Origin: Scolanthus callimorphus
Taxonomy: Eukaryota; Cnidaria; Anthozoa; Actiniaria; Edwardsiidae
Assembly (NCBI GenBank): GCA_033964015.1
Contig: CM066925.1
Span: 5,164,523-5,228,522, forward strand
Reading direction: 5' to 3'
Length of the DNA: 64,000 bases
Positions 29,201 through 41,200 of the stretch are shown here, one piece after another; positions within the stretch are counted from its first letter, which is position 1, and each line of letters starts with the position of its first letter. Made by a program: the position numbers and the translations under genes. Under the pieces are notes generated by a model. The model ran no database searches. It was not told where the DNA came from and was given only the letters and a program-made list of their open reading frames with translations.

Positions 29201-32200
29201 AGTCCTTGTTAGGCACACCTTCTAGCGTTTCTTCTAGCACTTTGTCAAGAACACGCTCTACATCTTGCATGGCCTCTTGGACAGTTGACCGTAAAGGAAG
29301 ATTGATGTTTAAATCATAATCAGAACAATCGGTTTTCATCTTACGCGAATGCCGACTGTGGACTTCATTCAATTGGTACGAAATACCATCATCATCCTCC
29401 TCATCCTCCTCCTCCTCTTGCTCATCATGGGTGCGTTTGACACCTCTTCCAATTTGATTGTCAACATCTTGTTGTGATGGTGGTGGTGGTGGTGGTGGTT
29501 GATTGTAAACATCTTGTGGTGGTGGTGGTGACGGTATTGGCTGTGATGGTAGTGGTGGTGATAGCTGTGGTGTTTGTGGTCTATCGGTAGTCAAATGCTG
29601 TTGATGTACAAAACTTTGTGCCATATCAATATCGTCTTGCATCACACAATCGATAACATCATTAGCATGCCCTTCCTCTTCTACTTCAACTTGTGGCGAC
29701 GACGGCGGTGGTGGTGGCGGTGGTTGGTCATTTAAATGCTGCTCAAAGAGCTCTTCGACACTTTGTGTCATATCTACGTCACCATCCTCTTGCATGATCC
29801 AATCGATAACATCGATAGCATGCCCTTCCTCTTCTACTTCCACTTGTGGCGACGACGGCGGTGGTTGGTCATTTAAATGCTGCTCAAAGAGCTCTTCGAC
29901 ACTTTGTGTCATATCTACGTCACCATCCTCTTGTATGATCCAATCGATAACATCGATAGCATGCCCTTCCTCTTCTACTTCCACTTGTGGCGACGACGGC
30001 GGTGGTGGTGGCGGTGGTTGGTCATTTAAATGCTGCTCAAAGAGCTCTTCGACACTTTGTGTCATATCTACGTCACCATCATCTTGCATGATCCAATCGA
30101 TAACATCGATAGCATGCCCTTCCTCTTCTACTTCCACTTGTGGCGATGGTGGTAGTAGTTCTCCCAACTCAAACTGATCTATCCAGGTGGGTTGCTGTTC
30201 CTCCTTCAAATCATACAATTCCCTCTGTTCTCCTTCCAACATATCTCCAAGAGATGTTTCTTGTTCTCTCGCCGCCATTACTTCTTCTTCTTCTTCCATC
30301 ATTTTCTTCAATATTCGGAGTGCCTCTTCTATTTCATCTTGCTCACTTATTCCCGACATCTTTCTTCTTCCTCCTCCTGCAACGATGAGCAGAGGAAGAC
30401 TGTGATCTCAAACTGAGTTCTCGCCTTTATATACTAGTGGGATGACGTCATCGGATCGAAATCCCTGTAATTTGATTGGTGCGTTACGCACGCATTCTGA
30501 TTGGTTGAAATCCAAATTCTAGCCTTCTGATTGGTGGATTTCGATCCGCTGGTAAATTGACCTTTGGACTCTGATGACCTTTGATGACCTTGAGCCTGTT
30601 TCCTTGGGCGTCCGAATCAAAATACTCAAATGTGATTGGTGGATTTCGATCCGATGGAAAATTGACCTTTGGACTTTGACCTTTGGATTCTAACCTTTGG
30701 ACTATGACCTTTGGACATCGGATCGAAATCCCTGTAATTTGATTGGTGCGTTAAGCACGCCATCTGATTGGCTAAAATCCAAATTCTAGCCTTCTGATTG
30801 GTGGATTTCGATCCGATGGTAAATTGACCTTTGGACTCTGATGACCTTTGGACTCTGACCTTGATCCTGTTTCCTCGGTGGTAAGCATTAAAATCTGATT
30901 GAGGGCTTCGAACCACCAAATTGACCTTTGGACCCTAATGTCTAACCTTATCCTCCTCATAGCACACTAGGACAAGTAGGACGCTAGGACAGATAGGACA
31001 GATAGGACACTACTAGGACAAGTAGGACAGATAGGACACTAGGACAGATAGGACACTGCTAGGACAAGTAGGACACTAGGACACTACTAGGACAAGTAGG
31101 ACACTAGGAGAGATAGGACACTAGGACAAGTAGGCCACTAGGACAAGTAGGACACTAGGACAAGTAGGACACTAGGACAGATAGGACGCTAGGACACTAC
31201 TAGGACAAGTAGGACACTAGGACACTAGGACAGATAGGACAAATAGGGCAAGTAGGACAGACAGGACACTACTAGGACAAGTAGGACAGTACTAGGACAG
31301 ATAGGACACTACTAGGACACTACTAGGACAAATAGGACACTAGGACAAGTAGGACAGATAGGACACTAGGACACTACTAGGACAGATAGGACACTAGGAC
31401 ACTACTAGGACAAATAGGACACTACTAGGACAAGTAGGACAGATAGGACAAATAGGACACTAGGACACTACTAGGACAAGTAGGACAGATAGGACACTAG
31501 GACACTACTAGGACAAATAGGACACTACTAGGACAAGTAGGACAGATAGGACACTAGGACACTACTAGGACAAATAGGACACTAGGACACTACTAGGACA
31601 AGTAGGACAGATAGGACAAATAGGACACTAGGACAGATAGGACACTAGGACTCTACTAGGACACTACTAGGACAAGTAGGACACTAGGGCAGATAGGACA
31701 CTAGGGCGCTAGGACTGGTAGGACACATAGGATAATTTCCAAACATCTTCCGAAGACCTCCGATGATATTCCGAACACTTCCGAAGACCATCCGAGCACT
31801 TTCCGAACACTTCCGAAGATCACCCGAACACTTTCCGAATACCTTCCGAACACTTCCAAACACTTCAGAAGATCACCCGAACACTTTCCGAATACTTTCC
31901 GAGCACTTCCGAGTACTTTCCAAAGACCTTCCGAGCACTTCCGAATACTTTCCGAAGACCTTCCGAGCACTTCCGAATATCTCCAAAACATTTCCGAAGA
32001 TCTCCCGATCACTTCCGAAGATCTTCCGAGCACTTCCGAATACTTTCCGAAGACCTTCCGAGCACTTCCAAAGACCTTCCGAATATATTCCGAACACTTT
32101 CCGAATACTTTCCGAGCACTTCCGAGTACTTTCCAAAGACCTTCCGAGCACTTCCGAATACTTTCCGAAGACCTTCCGAGCACTTCCGAATATCTCCAAA

Positions 32201-35200
32201 ACATTTCCGAAGATCTCCCGATCACTTCCGAAGATCTTCCGAGCACTTCCGAATACTTTCGGAAGACCTTCCGAGCACTTCCAAAGACCTTCCGAATATA
32301 TTCCGAACACTTTCCGAAGACCTTCCGAGCACTTCCGAGCACTTTCCGAAGATCTTCCGAACACTTCCCGAAGATCTTCCGAACATTTCCGAAGACCTTC
32401 CGAGCACTTTCCGAGCACTTCCGAAGACCTTCCGAGTACTTCCGAAGACCTTCCGAAGATATTCCGAACACTTTCCAAAGACCTTCCGAGCACTTCCGAG
32501 CACTTTCCGAAGATCTTCCGAACACTTCCGAAGACCTTCCGAAGATATTCCGAACACTTTCCGAAGACCTCCGAGCACTTCCGAATATCTCCAAAACATT
32601 TCCGAAGATCTCCCGAACACTTCCGAAGATCTTCCGAGCACTTACGAAGATCTTCCGAGCACTTCCGAACATTTCCCTAAGATCTTCCGATCGACATTTT
32701 AGGTTACATATTATTTATGAATTTATAATTAGTCTACCAACCTGACTACGAAGCTTCCATTCTTTGCTCAAATTGATCCCTTGCTCCGAATAATGGCATC
32801 TTGGATTTGTGAATACCTCACATCGCTCACACGCCAGCTTTTATAGATAAAGTTATGGTTTATAAAGTAGTGGTTTATAAAGTAGTGGTTTATAAAGTAG
32901 TGGTTTATAAGTAGTGGTTTATAAGTAGTGGTTTATAAGTAGTGGTTTATAAGTAGTGGTTTATAAGTAGTGGTTTATAAGTAGTGGTTTATAAGTAGTG
33001 GTTTATAAAGTAGTGGTTTATATCCACCCTATATACTACTGTAAGTGCAAACTATTTTAAATGCGAAGATCCGTTTTTATACAACTGCGACGTTATTTTA
33101 CTATATCAGGACAAAATTGAGTGCAGATATACCAAGCCGTATTACATACAAAAAGCCGTAATTACACAGTAGAAAGCCCATTACCACTGTCGCAAACCGG
33201 TAATGAATTGCGAGTCAAACATTTGCGTTTTCTAGGAGAAATTTCGAAAAGAAAGTTTCTTTTTGACAAGTCGTATCAAGAGTACATAAACAAGTGTGCA
33301 CAACATGTGTGAGAGACCCTTAAGACCGACGTAGCTATTTTTAGCGGAAAGGTAGGTAGCTGACAACTTTAGCTGATTTCCTCAAGGGGCGTGTGGACTA
33401 AAAATACAATATATATAAAATTTACAATATTCAATAATGTACTAAAAAATATATATTAATTCTAATATAGAAAAATGTATATACATATGTAGAATAATTT
33501 TATAGAGGTTGTGCCTTGTTAAAAGTGGGAGCCCGAATTCATTTTGTTTGAAAAGGATTTAATATTTTCCTGGTTTCGGCAGTCTTCAGGTAGGGAATTC
33601 AAAAGCTTTGCTCCGTCGTAACTAAAGCGCTTTTTCATGCTTTCGGGTTTTAGGGAGTGGTAGCTGCAGCGAAGTGGAGGACCCCGATTATAATTTGTGA
33701 TTGTTTCTTTCTTGATGAACAGATCGGAAAGGCAAGAGCCATATCATTTAGCACTTTAAACCTTTGCTTGGCTTTATTTTTCTCCCTCTGAGTTTCTAAT
33801 GAAACCCAGCCCAGAGCATCTAAAGCTTCAATGGCAGGAGTATCATTTGGTGTGTTTGAGATTACCCTTGCTGCTGGATTCTGAAGATTTTGGAGTTTTT
33901 TGAGTTCCCTTGAGCCAAGGGTGCCCTACACCTCGCTACACTAATTGGGGTAAGCTATCGCATTGTAAATGAGTAAATGGATACTAGAGTATCCCGATCA
34001 ACATTGTTACGAATTCTTTTTGGCTCCTATACCACAACTGGCTTTTAAAGCCACATTGTCGATGTGCTGGTCCCAAGTTAGGTATTCGTCTAATTCGACC
34101 CCAAGAACCCTACTATGATGAACCTGTTTTACGTTCTTATCATCAATACGGATAGAGGGCTGATAAGGACTGTTTCTGAGCTTATTGAAGAGAAAAAGTC
34201 GGATAGAATAGAAAACAATTCGTTGATTACTGATCGCGTTGATTATTTGTCATTCCTTATTCACATGTCTTTACAGAAATTACAAAGTCAAACGAAGTAC
34301 AGAAAACCCCAAACCGTGTGACGTAGCGCGGCTTACCCTGACGATGCACCATACATAACAAAATTAATGTATACAATAATCCATGGAGTTTATTTTTTAA
34401 CGTCACGGGCACTCATTTTTAAGACATCACTGATCACGTTGAGGCTCGTGACTGGTGTAGAGTTGCTCTTATGGCCTTTTTTCCAAGTTCGGCCTAGAAG
34501 CTTCCCTTCAGGATATATGATTTATTCTTTTTTTTCCTTAATAAAACCTGTGTCCGTCCGTCCGTCCGTCCGTGTACACATGGCGAACATGCTGAGACAA
34601 CCATGCTTGGGTATTTTGTCTATACTACAAGGGGGATGCTGGAACACGATCACGTGACCTCATCGATGACGTTATCCATGCTTGAAAGACTTATATCTCG
34701 TGATATATTTGGCAAAGATGTCTAGGTGACTAGAAAAGCACAATGAAATGGTTAGGTGGTGTGGCCGACTGGGAGCTCCGCTCTTAGGCAGTGCCTAAAT
34801 CTATACATTAGATTGCCACTTAGTCTTCTTTTTATTCCCAAATAATCACGCAAAGAGAACAACAAAGGCAGGAAACAATAGGCACTACAAAATAATAATG
34901 AGCTCTGATGAAATGAATTTGATTGGCTACAAAAACAATAGCATTTAAAATGAATTTGATTTGCTACAAAAACAAAATATTTTTTAGCGGGAAAAACAGT
35001 TCTTAAAATAAGTAGGTCTGTACAAAGGACCTCTCACGAATATTATGCCGGAGTTGTTCATTCTTCTTTATGTACTCTTTGCCGTAAAGTAAACGACATT
35101 TGTTTTTGCATGCAATACTTTTCTCGTTGTATTGCTACCGAAAAAAATTTCGCAGATACTCTTTTGAACAAGTAAGTGGATCCCATGACTCGTTAGTAGT

Positions 35201-38200
35201 ATAGTAGGTATGGAATTAGCCGTTTTTTTTGTTGCGGAATACTAATTTTGTGGCGGCATATATAATGAGCTTGATGACGTCATGATCTATGTTTAGCTTT
35301 TTCCGGTCACGTCGGAGTCACGTCAGGAATGTTCTGGTGGAGGTCAAAGGTCACGTCAGGAATGTTGAGGCGGTGGACAGGAATGTGAAAAATGTAGGGT
35401 ATCAGGTTACCTGTAGTATGGGGGTACCCTCCCCCTCCCCCCACCTAGAGTTATGTGGCGTTTTTTTTTTCAAGTAAGGGAGATACCCTCCCCCTTCCCC
35501 CCTACCTAGAGTTATGTGGCGCTAGGGGTATCAGGTTACCTATAGTTATGTGGATCTACACTAGCACTTTCTACGCCAGCAAATGGCATACTAGGGGTAT
35601 CAGGTTACCTGTAGTATGGGGGTACCCTCCACCTCCCTTCCTTTTTTTTCAAACAAGGGGTACCCCCTCCCCCTCTTTTTTTCAAGTAAGGGAGATACAC
35701 TCCCCTCCCCCCTACCTAGAGGTATGTGGCGCTAGGGGTATCAGGTTACCTATAGTTATGTGGATATACGCCACTAGGGGTATCAGGTTACTTACAGTCT
35801 AGGATCTCCGGATAAGTAATGACGTCATAGGCTATTTTTAGTAACACATGGTTTATTCTCTCTTTACTATCCATTACATTGACCCTTATTACATAAAATT
35901 CTATGACACAAAAATGTCCCTCCTACCACTTTAAATAAACATTAACTATAAAATAAGAGTATCTATTACATAAAATGTCCCACTGGAAAATGTCAGTGTA
36001 GCGATACCCTGAGCTGTCAATTCAATAGCGCTGGTAAAATCGTCCACCCCACTTTGGCACTTCTGGCTGTTCTGGGATAGGTTGCTTCTTGAACATCTTG
36101 TTGAGTAAAAATTTTCGCTTCTCAATGGCTGCTTCGGTAGCTTCTTTCCAGTCAAAATCATCCTTGTCCATGAAGTTCTGTCGTGTCTCTATAATTTTCT
36201 TGTAGAAGGGATCTTTTCTAAACTCATGCATCCACTTCATTGTCTCGAACAGCACTTGTCTCAGTCCGTCCCTGTAGCTAGGCACAAGATCATTAGTTGC
36301 TTTAGCCTCAGCAACTTCTTGGTTATTTCCAAGTTGCTCATAGTGCTCAACCAGCTCTTTCCAATGAGTTTCGTGGCGGTCCATGACTTCTTGCTGAAGA
36401 CGTTCCCAAACATCTATTTCATTGTCCTCCTTGGAGTCATTGTCCTGCTCAGGTGTGTTGTTAAGGCCTGACTTGGGGCTTATACGCGGGCAGAAAAGAA
36501 TTTTGCCAATATCTCGAATACTAAAATAACTACAGCAATGAAACTTTGTATCAATGTTAATTCTAGTACTAGCAAAATTTTGACAGTTGATGTTTCCATG
36601 ACAACCAAATTAAAGGGACTTGCACCATATTTTTCCTTTTTTGGAACATAACTAAAAATGGGGAACAGAAAACCTCATCTTATTCTGAAAATACGATGGA
36701 ATTTTCCTTTACTGCATTGATTCCCCCAATATAGCGTCTTTTAAGGCAGACCACCTTGAAAATTAGCAGAGATAGGAGAGAAATTTGGTTGCTAGGGCAA
36801 CAGTTCTCACGACCACGTGACCCTGGACACGATTAAAAAATGCTATCAACTGCAGAAGTTCATGAAGATTACGAATTTAGGGTCAAAAAGTAGGAAAATT
36901 GCCAGTAAGTTTTCCCCGTTTTTGATTGAAAGTAAATCTTAAACTGTACTTACAGATACTATAAAATTGTGTCTCCATAGCAACTAAATGCCTGGAACAG
37001 TTAAGGTCGGGGGACGTGTTACTCATACCAAGTTCCATTTCGGTAGCTATTTTGCTAATGTAGTTATTTGCAAAAACTGCTTTTTGCCTTAACAATTCGC
37101 GTATAAGCCCCACCTCCTTTCAAGTCAGGCCTTAACACACCTGAGTGAGACTCTTCGCCAGAGCTTGAAAGGCTAACTTCGTCTTCGGAAGAGGACATGT
37201 CTGGTGCGTCCTACCCAAAGTTCCTGCCTGAATGAATAACCGTTTCCACGTCACCTTCTTATATACAATTTTCTAAGAGGCTAGGTTACCAAGTTAGGCT
37301 AGGTTACAAGGTTAAACAACTAAACATAAGATCGTTTTCGACATCCCATCGACCCACCATCAACATCACATCGACATCACATCAACATCTTATCGACACC
37401 ACATCGACATCACATCAACATCACATCGACATCTCATCGACATCACATCGACATCACATCGACATCACATCGACATCACATCGACATCACATCGACGTCA
37501 CATCGACGTCTCATCGACATCTCATCGACATCTCATCGACATATCATCTCCTTTCAAGTTCTTATATCAGTTTGAGCACTTGATAACATTAGTCAATCTG
37601 ATTCTAACCTTCATACAGTAAAGATGTAAAAGCGGTATAAGAAAATATGTCCTGTTTGCAGCAAACCAGATTTATACTACCTGAGTGATCACTTACGGCA
37701 GGTTCATCATCTTTTTGGGGATGACAGAAAAAGATGGCTCAAAATAGCTGTGTTCTCACATCCAGACAGACCATCTATTTTATCGAGGATCGTGGCTACC
37801 TCTAAAGAAAATGTACCACGTGAGATGCCGTTTTCAAATCAGCCTGAACTTCTAAAACGACCCTTTCAAATCAAACCAAGGAAAAGTTCAACACAACGTC
37901 GCGTCATAAGTGAAAAAGCATTGACCACTCGACAATCCTATCCCGATTTCAAATTCCGACACAAGTTTTCTCTACTGGTGGTGGGTCCAACTCAATGTGG
38001 TAAGACTTACTTTGTAGAGAAGATTCTGGAAACAGACAGGATTGCCTACAGTGAAAAGAAGAAGACACTGATTGTTTGGTACTATAACCAATGGCAAGAC
38101 ACCTATGATACCTTGAAGAAATCAATGGGAAAGAGTATCCGTTTCGAACGGGGTTTACCGGAATTGTCCGATGACCTATGTGAAATCAATCCCAAGTTCA

Positions 38201-41200
38201 ACAACATTTTGATCCTCGATGATCTTATGGCCGAAGCTTCCGACAGTCCGCTGGTGGCCCGTTTGTTTACTCAGGGTCGTCACAGAAATGCCAGCGTCGT
38301 CCTGTTGCTTCAAAATATGTTTCCCATAGGAAAGTACAATACCGACATTAGCCGAAATGCCCAGTATCTTGCCTTATTCCGAAGTCCTAGTGATCGGAAG
38401 CAAATAGGAATTATAGGAGAAAGAATGTTTGACAAGAATCGAGACAGATTCATGAATGCCTACTTCCAAGAAACAGAAAAGCCTTATGGGTATCTATTGG
38501 TAGACAACAAGCCAGATACTCCACCAGACAAGCAAGTGCTGTCTGACGTCTTTGGATCTTGTCGAGTTTTTACCGTCAACAAAAGTCAACCAAAGATCAG
38601 CGAAGTGACTCTATTCATTCCTCAAGAGCCGATAATAAAAAGTGTAAAAACAAAAGAGAGTCGTCCAGCGATTCCATTGCCCGTGTGGTCAGACGCCCCA
38701 CCGTCGGTATGGCAATCAATCGGTGGCGGTAGCAAACCATCCGTTACAATTCCTGAAGGGTATTACCTCGCTGAAATGTACAAGACTTATAGCTGTCCTA
38801 CCCAACCAGGAAGATCAATCATTAGCGATGGATCAAAGAGCATCTGGCCTGTGAAACTGAAACACATCACGACCGGGGTTACCAAATGCATTACTGTCTA
38901 TCCTGATGACCCCACCATCAATACGTTTTTGGAGGAACCGTTTGAGTTCCTTTGGCCTGGACAGCCCAGGGTATCGCTACACTAACATTTTCCAGAGGGA
39001 CATTTTATGTAATAGATACTCTTATTTTATAGTTAATGTTTATTTAAAGTGGTAGGAGGGACATTTTTATGTCATATAATTTTATGTAATAAGGGTCAGT
39101 GTAATGGATAGTAAAGAGAGAATAAACGATGTGTTACTAAAAATAGCCTATGACGTCATTACTTATCCGGAGATCCTAGCCTGTAAGTAACCTGATACCC
39201 CTAGTGGCGTATATCCACATAACTATAGGTAACCTGATACCCTTAGCGCCACATACCTCTAGGTAGGGGGGAGGGGGGAGGGTATCTCCCTTACTTGAAA
39301 AAAAGAGGGGGGAGGGTACCCCCATACTACAGGTAACCTGATACCCCCAGTGGCGTATATCCACATAACTATAGGTAACCTGATACCCCTAGCGCCAAAT
39401 AACTCTAGGTAGGGGGAGAGGGGAGGGTATCTCCCTTACTTGAGAAAAAGAGGGGGAGGAGGGTACCCCTTGTTTGAAAAAAAAAGGAAAGGAGGGGGAG
39501 GGTACCCCCATACTACATATAACTTGATACCCTACATTCTTCACATTCCTGACCTCCGCCTCAACATTCCTGACGTGACTCTGACGTGACTTTTAACCTC
39601 CACCACAACATTCCTGACGTGTCTCTGACGTGACCTTTGACCTCCTCCTCAACATTCCTGACGTGACTCCGACGTGACCGGAAAAAGCTAAACATCGATC
39701 ATGATGTCATCAAGCTCATTATATATTCCGCCACAAAATTAGTATTCCGCCACAAAAAAGGCCTTAATTCGGTGCATACTATACTACTCTCGTTTAGCTT
39801 TTCGGCAACTACGAGCCGAAAATTCGAAATTCCGAGAAGCAGGTTAAAAGTGCGTGGTTTTAAGAATCTGCTTTTCAGTTTCGATATATTTAACAATTAG
39901 ACTACGAGTAAAGCTTTTCGGCAACTCATAGAAAACGAGAACGAGTAGTTAATTGTTTTAGTAGAAACCCACTAGCATACTTCCTTCGATGTGTGGCTTA
40001 TACGTCTTTATTTTAATGGTTTTAGATTTTACACTGGCGATTTTGCTACTCACTATCTATTTACTAAATAAACCCCTTCTGGTGGCTGTAATATCCGCGG
40101 ATAATGCCCAAGAATGAGAAATGGTACGAAAAATGAACAGTTGGCCGAGAAGCGAAGCTTCGAGGGCAACTGTGAAATTTTGAGGACCATTTTTCATCCG
40201 CGGACATTATCCGCGGATATTACAGCCACCAGAAGGGTTTATTTATTTTATATCCCAGCGACTTCACTGAAAAACAACTTTCTTACCATTGAAAACGTTC
40301 TCGGTGTATTTAGTTGACTTAATTACTGTGTTTTCCGGTGTCGCCCCAGCCACCAATTTCCGTATTTCATCAACATTCTTAGACAAAAATATTGGTTGCT
40401 TGTTATCCTTTTTTTAACAAAACATATCCAGTTTTGCTTAAAACATTTCTCTCAGGACGGATATTATTTCTGACGGACAATATCGTCTGATATCTGTCCT
40501 GTGAAAATGTACCACGTGAAACGTCTCGACCAATGAGCGCGTGTTAAAATTGATCACTGGGATATAATACGTGATAGATAGTGAGTAGCGAGCCAATCAG
40601 ATTGCAGGATTCGTGATAGTATGCGAGTGGGTTTCCACTTATAAGTGTATATGATATCATTTTAGTTGCCTATTGAGGTATATGGTGCAAGGCATTTGCG
40701 AATAGGTGGCATAGCGCTATTACCCGAGGAATGTGCGACGTCAAAAGAGCGCGGACTTGTAGGTAAGCTGCTCATCTCATCTCATCTTATTTTTATTAAT
40801 CTTAACCCTTTGAGAATGGCTATGTGATCAAATAACAGAACGAGTATAGTAGATGTATGTGTTCCGCAGTTGGGCCCTGGATTGTTTACTAAAATAGGCT
40901 AAAGGAAAATTCGTAATGTTCCTACCACTGACATGAAAGGTTGGTGTTCTGAACAATTTAAAACATGTTATTATATCCATTTTGGAATCACTGTCAATCC
41001 GTGCAATCTGATTGGCTTACAACAATGCGATTCGTTCCCAAATCGCATCGTTTTTATCCTTTAATCAGCCTAAATTTTTCTCAGCAAATCACTGAGAATG
41101 AAGCACTGAAATATATCAACCAATCAGGTTTAGTATTCAAAGGCACTGATCAATCAGATTGCAAATAATAACAGGAAAAATATGTTCCTGCATTTTCGCC

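Larger units (their letters stand above)
15551..33040 (-). mobile_element. Complete Polinton/Maverick element, 17,490 bp
   Basis: Bounded by AGTAGTATATAGGGTGGATA and its inverse TATCCACCCTATATACTACT, with a perfect 6-bp duplication (GTAAGT), the size made by Polinton integrases. Inverted repeats of about 2.6 kb each hold nested tandem arrays and a promoter at their inner ends. Genes from right to left: DNA polymerase B (25461-30359), integrase (24020-25153), penton-like minor capsid (23066-23989), small basic protein (22674-23051), double-jelly-roll major capsid (21277-22587), adenain-like protease (20741-21280), packaging ATPase (20007-20648) and two core-type proteins (19518-19868, 19016-19471). 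All are intronless, on the minus strand and open. A plus-strand gene at the left end is broken. The unique stretch 15740-15900 appears identical to its mirror at 32690-32850, indicating recent insertion. Confidence 0.97.
35195..39788 (+). mobile_element. Element 2: 4.6-kb Polinton-type element encoding a zinc-finger packaging ATPase
   Basis: Termini AGTAGTATAGTAGGTATGG and, inverted at the right, AGTAGTATAGTATGCACCG. Target duplication CTCGTT at 35189-35194 and 39789-39794. Inverted repeats of about 820 bp end just at the 3' ends of the two outward-facing genes and give each a polyadenylation signal. The interior holds an acidic minus-strand gene, a 12-bp minisatellite and a plus-strand C2H2-ATPase. 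No polymerase, integrase, protease or capsid gene is present, so replication and insertion must be supplied in trans. TSD length and terminal sequence point to a Polinton integrase. Confidence 0.88.

Noticed and set aside
33041..33151. Host exon reading straight through GTAAGT and continuing about 35 codons after the Polinton (would mean the Polinton interrupts an exon)
   Set aside because: The first MAM domain has a phase-0 intron at the same place, and the missing MAM end is found at 40666 with matching phase; 35 open codons can occur by chance.
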